In this document: in pieces, positions 8,759-18,705 of the stretch
Numbering within the stretch: the first letter of the stretch is position 1
Layout: each line of letters opens with the position of its first letter
NCBI RefSeq assembly: GCF_013215705.1
Contig: NZ_JABSQR010000018.1
Span: forward strand, 1-64,000
From: Moritella sp.
GTDB taxonomy: Bacteria > Pseudomonadota > Gammaproteobacteria > Enterobacterales > Moritellaceae
Length of the DNA: 64,000 nucleotides
Direction: 5' to 3'
Made by a program: the position numbers and the translations under genes
Notes under the pieces: generated by a model
Told to the model about the DNA's origin: nothing
The model's input: the letters and a program-made list of their open reading frames with translations, nothing else
Databases searched by the model: none

Positions 8759-9604
8759 TTATTTCGCTAAATTAGCCGCATGAAAACGCATATGTTTTTC
8801 AATAAATGTGGCGATGAAATAGTAACTATGATCATAACCATCATGCATTTCTAGTGTGAGAGGATAACCCTTTTTCTCAGCCGCAGCGGTCAGCATATTC
8901 GGCTTAAGTTGCTCGTCCAAGAATGAATCATCTTTGCCTTGCTCAACCATCGCAGGTACAAATTTATCCGCTTTCGCCATCAGTAAGCTCGCATCGTATT
9001 GTTGCCACGTTGCTTTATCTTTACCGAGATAATTTTGTAATGCTTTTTGTCCCCAAGGACAATTGATTGGATTACTAATCGGACTAAATGCAGTCACGGA
9101 ACGATAGCGTTCTGGATTGCGTAATGCCATCACTAACGCGCCGTGTCCACCCATCGAATGACCACTGATCACTCGTTCTTGTGTCACCGGGAAATTGGCT
9201 TCAATTAATGCTGGTAATTCATTGAGCACATAGTCATACATTTGATAATGCGTATTCCACGGTGCTTGTGTAGCATTCACATAGAATCCAGCACCTAAAC
9301 CAAAATCATACGCTTGGTCAACATCATCAGGTACACCTTCACCACGCGGACTCGTATCCGGTGCCACGATCGCAATACCCAGTTCTGCAGCAATACGCTG
9401 AGCGCCGGCTTTTTGCATAAAGTTCTCATCCGTACACGTCAGGCCAGACAACCAATACATCACAGGAACTTTACGCATATTTGATGCTTGCGGTGGTAAA
9501 TACACAGCAAAACGCATCTGACAATTTAATACGCTCGACGCATGATTATATTGATGCTGCCAACCGCCAAACATTTTATTACTACTAACCACTTCTATAG
9601 ACAT
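8759..9604 (-). CDS. fghA: S-formylglutathione hydrolase
   Basis: A 281-residue alpha/beta-hydrolase (esterase D type) that cleaves S-formylglutathione to formate and glutathione, the second step of glutathione-dependent formaldehyde oxidation. The nucleophile elbow is GHSMGGHGALVMAL; the catalytic His is in DGYDHSYYFIATF near the C terminus, and the conserved YWLSGLTCTDENF oxyanion region is present. It starts 58 bp after frmA on the same strand, so the two form an operon. Confidence 0.95.
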   Translation of the reverse strand: MSIEVVSSNKMFGGWQHQYNHASSVLNCQMRFAVYLPPQASNMRKVPVMYWLSGLTCTDENFMQKAGAQRIAAELGIAIVAPDTSPRGEGVPDDVDQAYDFGLGAGFYVNATQAPWNTHYQMYDYVLNELPALIEANFPVTQERVISGHSMGGHGALVMALRNPERYRSVTAFSPISNPINCPWGQKALQNYLGKDKATWQQYDASLLMAKADKFVPAMVEQGKDDSFLDEQLKPNMLTAAAEKKGYPLTLEMHDGYDHSYYFIATFIEKHMRFHAANLAK

Positions 9605-9662
9605 GACAAACCTTTACTCGTCGCCCCGCTATTTAGATGCTCAATAGCGGGGCATATTTTAA

Positions 9663-11211
<1,549 letters not shown>

Positions 11212-12423
11212 CTAAAACAGTTCAATTTCACCTTCATCCATAGACCCCGAACTAATGGTCTTGTTTTGCACTTGCAGTGACTGCTGCTTGAGCTGTTCCG
11301 CGGCAGCTTTCAATTTATCAATAAAGGTGTCTTGTTCGGCATGTTTCTCTGCAGAGAGCAATTCACTACACGCCAGTAATACTTGTTTCATATTCTCCGC
11401 TTGCAACACATTATGTTCCGATAATTGGTTGATAATATCTTCAACCTGCAGACTTCTGACTGAATCATTAACACATGCTTGGGTATCTACAGATAAACTC
11501 ATGAGGTTATCTAAGTTCATTTCTAAGTTTGCTTCTAACTGCGCAAATTTAATTAATTCTTGGTGTAACCGCGCTTGGGTCTGCGACGATTTTTCAGCAT
11601 TATCTTTCGCTAATGATTCAACCATTAATTTCGCTTCGACAAATGTGGTCATCGCTTGCGTCACTTGTGCTCGGATCTGCTCATTAAATTTATTTGAAGT
11701 ATCAGATAACAATCTAATTTCTTGTGCTACAACGGCAAATCCACGTCCCATCTCACCAGCCCGAGCGGCTTCAATGGCGGCGTTCAAGGAAAGTAAATTG
11801 GTTTGACTAGCGATTTTCTGTGCATTATCAACAAGCCCATTAATATTATTCATCTGGCTTTCCATCACTGCGATCTTATTTACCGCCTCGTTACTCTGCG
11901 CGGTCGTTTCTATCATTAAATCAGAACAAATATTAAGAAACTGGTGCGTTGACTCAATGAATATTTTTAAATCCATAGCGTCAGGATCATCATGTTCCAC
12001 CCCTGATAAGGCTAACGCTTTATCTTTAGAAATACTGAGCAGTACTTTATGCAAAGATGCAGATTGCTCTGCTGACATACGTAATAACTGATAAAAAGAT
12101 CTGTTTAAGGTGGTAAATGACTCGCTATTAATTTGCTGTGTTTTATTCAAATCATCTTTTAATTCATCGATACGTGGAGGGATCTCTTCCTGTAGCAAAC
12201 TGACCAACATCGCTTTGGTATTCACCGATGTGCTATTTTCAAGTACTTCTTGATCCTGCGCCTCTAACCTTTGCTTCTCTAACCGTTTTTTAGCTGAAGC
12301 AACCGCTATCAACATAAATATTAATGTCACGACAACGGCACCTGCAGCAAGCCACTCTTGCAGAACTAACATGAGCAATAATGGCAATAGCGCAGTACCT
12401 TGAAATAAACTAAATCGTGTCAT
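11212..12423 (-). CDS. Methyl-accepting chemotaxis-like protein without a periplasmic sensor
   Basis: A 403-residue MCP-family protein. Two adjacent hydrophobic stretches (about 9-21 and 26-43) form a hairpin with almost no periplasmic loop and no HAMP domain, followed by a long coiled coil. The signalling tip is [40 protein letters not shown]. Its ATG overlaps the cheB stop by 14 bp, so it is translationally coupled as the last gene of the chemosensory operon. The C terminus ends EIELF; an aromatic-terminated tail might tether CheR/CheB, but it is not the canonical NWETF. Confidence 0.88.
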   Translation of the reverse strand: MTRFSLFQGTALLPLLLMLVLQEWLAAGAVVVTLIFMLIAVASAKKRLEKQRLEAQDQEVLENSTSVNTKAMLVSLLQEEIPPRIDELKDDLNKTQQINSESFTTLNRSFYQLLRMSAEQSASLHKVLLSISKDKALALSGVEHDDPDAMDLKIFIESTHQFLNICSDLMIETTAQSNEAVNKIAVMESQMNNINGLVDNAQKIASQTNLLSLNAAIEAARAGEMGRGFAVVAQEIRLLSDTSNKFNEQIRAQVTQAMTTFVEAKLMVESLAKDNAEKSSQTQARLHQELIKFAQLEANLEMNLDNLMSLSVDTQACVNDSVRSLQVEDIINQLSEHNVLQAENMKQVLLACSELLSAEKHAEQDTFIDKLKAAAEQLKQQSLQVQNKTISSGSMDEGEIELF

Positions 12424-13474
12424 AAGCAGCCCTTTTAACTTTGTCTGTTTTCTTCTGCACTAATGCGGCTAGCTTAGGCGCAATGAGCGGTAAGCTTAAT
12501 ACGTCCATAGCAGCGCCAAGTCTGACTGCGGCACCAGGCATCCCCCAGACCACAGATGATGCTTCATCTTGTGCTATGGTTAAGGCGCCGGCTTGACGCA
12601 TCGCCAATAATCCTCCGGCACCATCCTTCCCCATTCCGGTCAACATCACACCGATGGCTTTATCACCATAGGTCTGAGCGACAGATCCCAGTAACACATC
12701 AACAGACGGTTTGTGTCGATTTACAGCTGGACCATCGTCTAATTGGCAAGTATAACGCCGTCCTGCACGCTGCACTTTTAAGTGGCAATCTCCGGGCGCT
12801 ATATACACATGGTTAGGTTTAATGACTTCTTCACTTGTTACTTCAATCACAGTTAAGCTGCAATTATCATTTAGGCGTTTGGCGAATGCCCCGCTAAAAT
12901 GTTTGGGAATATGCTGAGCCACAACAATCGGAGGAAAAGGCGGTACTAATGGGGTTAATAACGCTCTTAACGCTTCAGTTCCCCCCGTTGATGCACCAAT
13001 AGCGATTAACCTATCTGCTTGTATGTCTTGGCTTGTAAGCAAAGTTGTCGGCGGTTCTCGCATGACACGCAAATTTGCACGGCAGGCTAATTTAACTTTA
13101 GTGCAAAGTTCATCACCAAAATGGCCCAATGATTGAGTCGTGTTATCAGTCGGTTTGGCAATAAAATCAAACGCCCCTAATTCCAGTGCTTTTAATGTCA
13201 CAGGCGCACCTTGTGACGTCAATGTTGAGACCATGACAACAGGCATAGGACGTAAGCGCATTAAATTATCTAAAAAAGATAAACCGTTCATTCCCGGCAT
13301 TTCAACATCAAGCGTTAATACATCGGGATGTAATTTTTTAATTTTTTCGCGCGCATCAAAAGGGTCAATAGCACTACCAACGACATCAATGCCCGGATCT
13401 GAACTGAGTAGAGTGGTTAATATTTTTCGCATTAATGCAGAGTCATCGACAACAAGCACTTTTATTTTCGGCAT
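12410..13474 (-). CDS. cheB: CheB, chemoreceptor methylesterase/glutaminase
   Basis: A 354-residue two-domain protein. The N-terminal receiver has VVDDSALMR and the phospho-Asp in [11 protein letters not shown]. The C-terminal esterase has the catalytic Ser in [11 protein letters not shown], His in [15 protein letters not shown] and Asp in GMGKDGAGG. It removes methyl groups from receptor glutamates for adaptation. AAGGATCC before the ATG supports the start. It is preceded by cheR and overlaps the MCP-like gene. Confidence 0.96.
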   Translation of the reverse strand: MPKIKVLVVDDSALMRKILTTLLSSDPGIDVVGSAIDPFDAREKIKKLHPDVLTLDVEMPGMNGLSFLDNLMRLRPMPVVMVSTLTSQGAPVTLKALELGAFDFIAKPTDNTTQSLGHFGDELCTKVKLACRANLRVMREPPTTLLTSQDIQADRLIAIGASTGGTEALRALLTPLVPPFPPIVVAQHIPKHFSGAFAKRLNDNCSLTVIEVTSEEVIKPNHVYIAPGDCHLKVQRAGRRYTCQLDDGPAVNRHKPSVDVLLGSVAQTYGDKAIGVMLTGMGKDGAGGLLAMRQAGALTIAQDEASSVVWGMPGAAVRLGAAMDVLSLPLIAPKLAALVQKKTDKVKRAAYDTI

Positions 13475-13520
13475 AAAAGGATCCTTATAGTGTCGTTAAT
13501 ATATGAAAATAATAACAAGA

Positions 13521-14330
13521 TTAACGTTGATAAATCGTTTGACCGACAAGACTAAAATGGGTGTTATAACTTTGCAGACTTTCAGAATGGCCAATAAAAA
13601 GATAACCACTCGGTTTAAGTAATGAGTAGAACCTTTGTACCAGTTTTTTCTTCGTTTCATCATTAAAATAAATTAAAACATTACGGCAAAATATCGCATC
13701 AAAAAGACCTGACATTGGCCATGGTTCTAGTAAATTCAGCTGTTTAAACGAAATCAACTGTTTCACTTTGTCATCCATAACATACTGCTGATGGGTATTC
13801 ATATCAGAGCAATACTGGGTGCGATAAGCGATTGGAATACCCACAAGATCAGCATAAATACCCTGGTGCGCACGACGTAACACATCACTATCTAAATCTG
13901 TTGCTAATATCTTTGCATCCCAATGAGGCAATTGACTCTCAATACTCATAGCAATTGAATATGGCTCCTGTCCCGTGGAACAACCCGCAGACCAGATCCT
14001 TAGTTTCTTATTTGTGTTATTGGACTTAAATTCTGGTAACGCCACTTTCTGTAAAAAATCAAAATGATATGCTTCACGAAAGAAAGCGGTTAAATTCGTC
14101 GTGATCGCATTAATAAATTCGCTCAATTCACCAGTGTAATTATCTTGTAATAACTCACAGTATGCTGAAAAGTCAGTTAATCTCAGATGACGGATCCTTT
14201 TCATGACTCGGCCATAAAGCATATCGCGCTTGGATCCATTGATCACAATACCTGATTGTTTAAAAGCCAGTTGCGATAGATACTGAAATTCAGCATCCTG
14301 CATAATCAGGCTATTTGATAGCATACCCAT
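13521..14330 (-). CDS. cheR: CheR, chemoreceptor glutamate methyltransferase
   Basis: A SAM-dependent methyltransferase of about 269 residues. The N-terminal helical domain has FQYLSQLAFKQSGIVI; the SAM motif is RIWSAGCSTGQEPYSIAM; later motifs include DAIFCRNVLIYFN and LFIGHSESL. The start at 14330 is chosen because GGTGAT lies just upstream. Alternative codons at 14369 (ATG) and 14375 (TTG) would overlap the cheW stop but have no ribosome-binding site; translational coupling from cheW remains possible. Confidence 0.93.
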   Translation of the reverse strand: MGMLSNSLIMQDAEFQYLSQLAFKQSGIVINGSKRDMLYGRVMKRIRHLRLTDFSAYCELLQDNYTGELSEFINAITTNLTAFFREAYHFDFLQKVALPEFKSNNTNKKLRIWSAGCSTGQEPYSIAMSIESQLPHWDAKILATDLDSDVLRRAHQGIYADLVGIPIAYRTQYCSDMNTHQQYVMDDKVKQLISFKQLNLLEPWPMSGLFDAIFCRNVLIYFNDETKKKLVQRFYSLLKPSGYLFIGHSESLQSYNTHFSLVGQTIYQR

Positions 14331-14361
14331 AATATCACCACTTAATCGTGATGTGACGAGG

Positions 14362-14898
14362 CTAACCATTGGCAATCATTGATGCCGGTGTATGATGCAT
14401 ATTCATATTTTCAATATCTTGAAATTGCTCTAAATCCAACAATAAACTTGAGCTTAATAACACCACCATTTTATCTTTAATTGAGACCAGTCCACGAATG
14501 ACACTCGGGCCATTATCTGGACCTAATTGTGGCGGTAAATTAATCTCACTATGTGCAATCGTGTGTACATCTGAAACCGCATCAACAACAAGTCCCATCA
14601 CCTTGGATTTGTCATCGACCAACACTTTTACTACGATCACGACAGTGATGGCACTGTATTCAATATGTTCTAAACCAAATTTCTGGCGTAAATCGACTAT
14701 CGGGACAATCGTGCCGCGTAAATTAATAACGCCTTTAACATAAGCAGGCATATTGGGGATCTCTGTACATACCTCCCAACCACGGATCTCTTGTACATCT
14801 AATATTTCCACACCATATTCTTCTTCTGCCATAATAAAAGTCAGAAATTGCGTGGATTGTTCACCCATTTCAATGTCGGTCAGCGTATTATTATCCAT
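14362..14898 (-). CDS. cheW: CheW, chemotaxis coupling protein
   Basis: A 178-residue scaffold that bridges receptors to CheA. The SH3-like fold motifs are FLTFIMAEEEYGVEILDVQEIRGW (about 17-40), VKGVINLRGTIVPIVDLRQKF, and VVDAVSDVHTI. The N terminus (about 15 residues) and C terminus (about 20) extend beyond the core. It lies between cheA (17-bp gap) and cheR in the operon. Confidence 0.96.
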   Translation of the reverse strand: MDNNTLTDIEMGEQSTQFLTFIMAEEEYGVEILDVQEIRGWEVCTEIPNMPAYVKGVINLRGTIVPIVDLRQKFGLEHIEYSAITVVIVVKVLVDDKSKVMGLVVDAVSDVHTIAHSEINLPPQLGPDNGPSVIRGLVSIKDKMVVLLSSSLLLDLEQFQDIENMNMHHTPASMIANG

Positions 14899-14915
14899 AT
14901 CTATTCCGTCCTATT

Positions 14916-16973
14916 TTAAGCGGCAACATGTGCACCCCGACCTTGCTGCTGTTGATGTTGATGGCGTTCATTGGTCACACGCTTTACAATATCAGCAATA
15001 TCTAAAATTAATGCAACCGTGCCATTACCTAAAATAGTCGCGCCGGATACACAGCTTACCTTCATAAAATTATCTTCTAGATTTTTTATAACGACCTGTT
15101 GTTGCGCCGCTAAATCGTCAACTAATAAGCCATATTTATGATTGCCATTTTCAACAACCACTAATAAACCATCGGTAATACGCTTAAGGTTGGTGTCATG
15201 ATTCAGTACTTTATATAAGCGAATAATAGGAATGAATTCATCTCGGAGTTTAAAAACTTCGGTATCATCGGCCAACTTGGTTACCATGCCATCTTTTAAC
15301 TGCAACGATTCAATAATTGACATGATCGGTAATATATACGTTTTACTGCCGATTTTGACGAGTTGGCCATCCATAATAGAGAGCGTCAACGGTAAACGGA
15401 TCGAGAAACAACTGCCTTCCCCCGCCGTGGATTCAATTTTAATATCACCACCGAGCGATTCAATGTTGCGCTTTACGACATCCATACCAACCCCACGCCC
15501 AGAGATATCACTCACCGTTTCGACGGTTGAAAAACCAGGCAAAAATATAAATTCATCGATTTGATTATCACTATAACGCTGACCTTTATTCGCGATGCCT
15601 TTTTCAATAGCCTTGGCATGGATCTTATCTCTGTTTAACCCTCGGCCATCATCTCGGATCTCAACAATAATCTCGCCACCTTGATGGAAAGCATTAATAT
15701 CAAGGTAAGCGACGTCACTTTTCCCTGCAAGTTTCCGCTCGTCAATGGTTTCAATACCATGGTCTAAGGCGTTACGAACAAGATGCACAATGGGATCAGA
15801 AAGCTTTTCCAGCATGATCTTATCCAGCTCCGTTTCTTCGCCGTGTATTCTAAGCACGACATTTTTACCTAATTGAGCGGTTAAATCTCGAACCATTCGA
15901 GGAATCCGATTAAAGGCAAATTGGATCGGTAACATCCTAATTTTCATTACACTATCTTGTATTTCTCGGGTATGTTGAGAGAGCTGAGTCAGCCCTTTTT
16001 TCAATTCCGGTAGTTTTTCAACAGAAAAATCTTGCCCGAGTTCTTCCAACATCGCTTGCGTGATCACAAGTTCACCAACCATATTGATTAAAGCATCGAC
16101 TTTATCAATGGATACGCGAATTGAATTCGTTTCAGGCGATTTAGCCTTCGTTATTTTGTTTGTTGCAACTGGAGAAGGTTTCGACTCTGCTAACATCTTA
16201 CTATCAGTAGCCAATGCTTCACTTGCTATTGCTTGAGATTGCGTACTTGGCGCTGTAATGATAATGGTTGATTCATCTTCGACCCACTCAAAGGCTTCTT
16301 TTATTTGCGCTTCACTTACCTGACTGATTAATTCAAGCTCCCAAGTTACATAGATATCTTCAGGTGATAAATTGTTCCACGAAGGTATATTGTCAAGTTT
16401 AGGCATCACCTTAAGTTCACCCATATCTTGTAACTCAGCAAAAATTAAACGCGGCTCGTTACCTTGCTTTAAAATATCTTGCCCAGGAACAAAGTGAATC
16501 AACCAATCACCATCGCCAAGTCCCTTCATCACCGGTGGCTTAGCTAGCAGCTCATCACCCGTAGATAATACGTCCTGATTAACATCGAGTTGTAAGAATT
16601 GATTATATTGCTGTTTTAAGCTTTCTGCCGCATCAGGAATTGATTCCGAATCATCCGCTAACAGTTGGATCCACGCTCTTAAACAATCTACAGTTTGTAA
16701 AAAAAGGTTAATATGAGCATCGATAAGGGGAAGTTTTTCTGCGCGTAAATCATCAAGTAAGGTTTCGGCTACGTGGGTAAATTCCGTTAATTGATGAAAT
16801 CCGAATGTGCCCGCGCCACCCTTAATCGAGTGAGCGACTCTAAAAATGGTATTTATGACTTCGCTATCTACCGAGCCAGGATTTAACTTTAGCAGTTCAG
16901 CTTCCATCACCTCCAGTCCTTCTAGACACTCTTCAATAAACACTTGTTGAAACTGTTTAAGATCAATGTCCAT
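14916..16973 (-). CDS. cheA: CheA, chemotaxis histidine kinase
   Basis: A 685-residue kinase. The P1 Hpt domain has phospho-His48 in FRVAHSIKGGAGTFGF. A divergent central region covers about 120-275. The P3 dimerisation helix begins near VDALINMVGELVITQAML. The P4 ATP domain has HLVRNALDHGIE, DDGRGL and GRGVGMDVVKRNI. The C-terminal P5 CheW-like domain follows from about 545. A Gln/His-rich end (NERHQHQQQQGRG) is unusual but does not touch the catalytic core. It phosphorylates the neighbouring CheY and CheB. Its start codon follows cheY by 2 bp. Confidence 0.96.
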   Translation of the reverse strand: MDIDLKQFQQVFIEECLEGLEVMEAELLKLNPGSVDSEVINTIFRVAHSIKGGAGTFGFHQLTEFTHVAETLLDDLRAEKLPLIDAHINLFLQTVDCLRAWIQLLADDSESIPDAAESLKQQYNQFLQLDVNQDVLSTGDELLAKPPVMKGLGDGDWLIHFVPGQDILKQGNEPRLIFAELQDMGELKVMPKLDNIPSWNNLSPEDIYVTWELELISQVSEAQIKEAFEWVEDESTIIITAPSTQSQAIASEALATDSKMLAESKPSPVATNKITKAKSPETNSIRVSIDKVDALINMVGELVITQAMLEELGQDFSVEKLPELKKGLTQLSQHTREIQDSVMKIRMLPIQFAFNRIPRMVRDLTAQLGKNVVLRIHGEETELDKIMLEKLSDPIVHLVRNALDHGIETIDERKLAGKSDVAYLDINAFHQGGEIIVEIRDDGRGLNRDKIHAKAIEKGIANKGQRYSDNQIDEFIFLPGFSTVETVSDISGRGVGMDVVKRNIESLGGDIKIESTAGEGSCFSIRLPLTLSIMDGQLVKIGSKTYILPIMSIIESLQLKDGMVTKLADDTEVFKLRDEFIPIIRLYKVLNHDTNLKRITDGLLVVVENGNHKYGLLVDDLAAQQQVVIKNLEDNFMKVSCVSGATILGNGTVALILDIADIVKRVTNERHQHQQQQGRGAHVAA

Positions 16974-16975
16974 GC

Positions 16976-17338
16976 TTACCTCAATACTTTTTTGACAGTC
17001 GCAATGAGTTTTTCTGGATTAAATGGCTTCACAATCCAGCCAGTTGCACCTGCAGATTTACCTGCCATTTTTTTATCTGTACCCGATTCAGTCGTTAACA
17101 TTAGAATTGGCGTGAACTTATACGCACTTTCACTACGTAATTTACGAATTAAGCTAATGCCGTCCATCCGTGGCATATTAATATCTGAAATAATAAGATC
17201 AAAGTTTCCGGTTTTAGCTTTTGCTAACCCATCTACACCATCGACGGCAGAGTCAACCTGGTAACCCGCCTGCTTTAAAGTAAACAGCACCATTTCACGA
17301 ATGGATACCGAATCATCTACCGCTAATATTCGTTTCAT
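16976..17338 (-). CDS. cheY: CheY-like single-domain response regulator
   Basis: A 120-residue receiver domain with acidic residues D8/D9, phospho-acceptor D52 in IISDINMPRMDG, the Thr in LMLTTESG, and the Lys in GWIVKPFNPEKL. No output domain is present, so it signals by direct binding, either to a flagellar motor or to another target of this chemosensory array. It sits between the STAS gene and cheA. Confidence 0.95.
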   Translation of the reverse strand: MKRILAVDDSVSIREMVLFTLKQAGYQVDSAVDGVDGLAKAKTGNFDLIISDINMPRMDGISLIRKLRSESAYKFTPILMLTTESGTDKKMAGKSAGATGWIVKPFNPEKLIATVKKVLR

Positions 17339-17347
17339 TACAGATCC

Positions 17348-17635
17348 TTACATTGATGCATAATTAAAGTCGGTTTCAAATCCTAACGCTTTCACCACCG
17401 CCATAAATTTATCCGATGGCGATAGAAACACCAGTGTGGTGTTATGTATCGCAAGATGTTGAGCGTAAGCATAAAAAAGTTGGCAAGAAGCACTGTCAAT
17501 ATGAGTAACATGACGCGCATCGAGAAGTTGAGGTTCCGCATTGATCGGTAACTGAGCAAGTGTTGTCTTGAGTCTAGCAATCGCGGTGATATCGATTTTC
17601 TCACCTAATTCCATGGTGATAGGGCTTTGTTCCAT
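17348..17635 (-). CDS. STAS-domain protein heading the chemosensory operon
   Basis: A 95-residue protein resembling anti-sigma-factor antagonists (SpoIIAA) and STAS phosphoswitches. It has LDARHVTHIDSASCQLFYAYAQHL with a Ser at the usual phosphorylation position, then LVFLSPSDKFMAVVKALGFE. AGGA eight bases before ATG 17635 sets the start, not the upstream codon at 17659. As first gene of the che operon it may feed a serine-phosphorylation or partner-switch input into the array; this role is inference. Confidence 0.85.
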   Translation of the reverse strand: MEQSPITMELGEKIDITAIARLKTTLAQLPINAEPQLLDARHVTHIDSASCQLFYAYAQHLAIHNTTLVFLSPSDKFMAVVKALGFETDFNYASM

Positions 17636-17810
17636 AAAACTAATCCTGTATATACGCAAGCGTATCAGAAAGTAAATTCATTAATTATTTTATAACTCGT
17701 GTTGAGTATAGGAAAAGATTTTATAAATAAGCAGGCAATGCAGAGAACTGTGATCTGAGAACAGGATTGGAAATAGTTTTATATAAATTACAGCATAATC
17801 GGGAAGACAA

Positions 17811-17843
17811 GATAGAGATAGATAGAGATAGATAGAGAGATAG
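17811..17843. repeat. GATA-type microsatellite upstream of the che operon and lexA 3' end
   Basis: Three tandem copies of a 10-bp unit GATAGAGATA (the last degenerate, GATAGAGAGA), a pure purine/T tract. It lies about 175 bp upstream of the STAS start, in the intergenic space between the che operon and the end of lexA. Slippage here could change promoter spacing. Confidence 0.7.
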
Positions 17844-17896
17844 TCAATCATGAGAACATTAACTATCTACCCTCAAAGTAGTCGAGATAAGTATGA

Positions 17897-18520
17897 TTAC
17901 ATCCAGTCTGTATTACGAATAATACCGACAGCAACCCCCTCAATGTCAAAGCTTTGGAAATTTAAATCAACACGTATTGTGCTCATTTCATCATTTTCAG
18001 GATGCAGTAAAATTTCATTGCCTTGTTGCTCAAAACGTTTAACGGTGACTTCATCATCAACACGTGCAACCACAACTTGGCCTTTACTGACATTTTTGGT
18101 TTTATGTACCGCTAATAAATCACCATCCATAATACCAATGTTACGCATGCTCTCACCGCGTACCCGCAATAAAAAATCTGCATTTGGCGTGAACATCGAT
18201 GGATCGACATTGTAGTGTGCTTCAATATGCTCTTGCGCTAAAATTGGTTCGCCGGCAGCAACTTGTCCGATTAAAGGTAAACCCTTATCATTGTTGGCGT
18301 CTTCAGCATTAACCAACAAACGAATACCACGTGAGGTGCCAGCTAGAATTTCAATATGACCTTTTCGTGCTAATGCTTTTAAATGTTCTTCAGCCGCATT
18401 AGGTGAACGAAAACCAAGTTCCTTCGCAATTTCAGCTCGAGTCGGTGGCATACCGGTATTTTTAATATGTTGTTTAACTAATTCAAGTACTTCTGCTTGT
18501 CTTTGTGTTAATGCTTTCAT
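17897..18520 (-). CDS. lexA: LexA, SOS-response repressor
   Basis: A 207-residue repressor. The winged-helix DNA-binding domain covers about 1-70 ([38 protein letters not shown]). The self-cleavage site is Ala89-Gly90 (QVAAGEP), with catalytic Ser124 (RGESMRN) and Lys161 (EVTVKRF). AGGG six bases upstream favours ATG 18520 over the ATG at 18523. It is divergent from plsB, and two SOS boxes in front indicate autorepression. dgkA, which separates plsB and lexA in E. coli, is not here. Confidence 0.97.
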   Translation of the reverse strand: MKALTQRQAEVLELVKQHIKNTGMPPTRAEIAKELGFRSPNAAEEHLKALARKGHIEILAGTSRGIRLLVNAEDANNDKGLPLIGQVAAGEPILAQEHIEAHYNVDPSMFTPNADFLLRVRGESMRNIGIMDGDLLAVHKTKNVSKGQVVVARVDDEVTVKRFEQQGNEILLHPENDEMSTIRVDLNFQSFDIEGVAVGIIRNTDWM

Positions 18521-18530
18521 CATGAACCCT

Positions 18531-18570
18531 AACTGGTTTTATATACAGTTTCTTGTAATTATATACAGTA
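18531..18570 (-). promoter_or_regulatory. Two adjacent LexA (SOS) boxes
   Basis: On the minus strand 18551-18570 reads TACTGTATATAATTACAAGA and 18531-18550 reads AACTGTATATAAAACCAGTT. Both resemble the consensus TACTGTATATATATACAGTA, with a perfect CTGTATAT half and a degenerate second half. The head-to-tail pair mirrors the double operator of E. coli lexA. Confidence 0.85.
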
Positions 18571-18705
18571 ATATCAAGTTTGCAATATCAGCAGTGGGGA
18601 TATCTGGATAATAATGAATTAATCACTTGCCGACGCTTAAACACAGATTTATGACTACACATCTGATATTATTGGAGTAAGCACTCTCGCACTTCAATCA
18701 ACAGA

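Noticed and set aside
11255-11806. 183-codon plus-strand frame opposite the MCP-like gene
   Set aside because: Cys/Ser-rich shadow of the helical MCP coding frame; no ribosome-binding site or homology.
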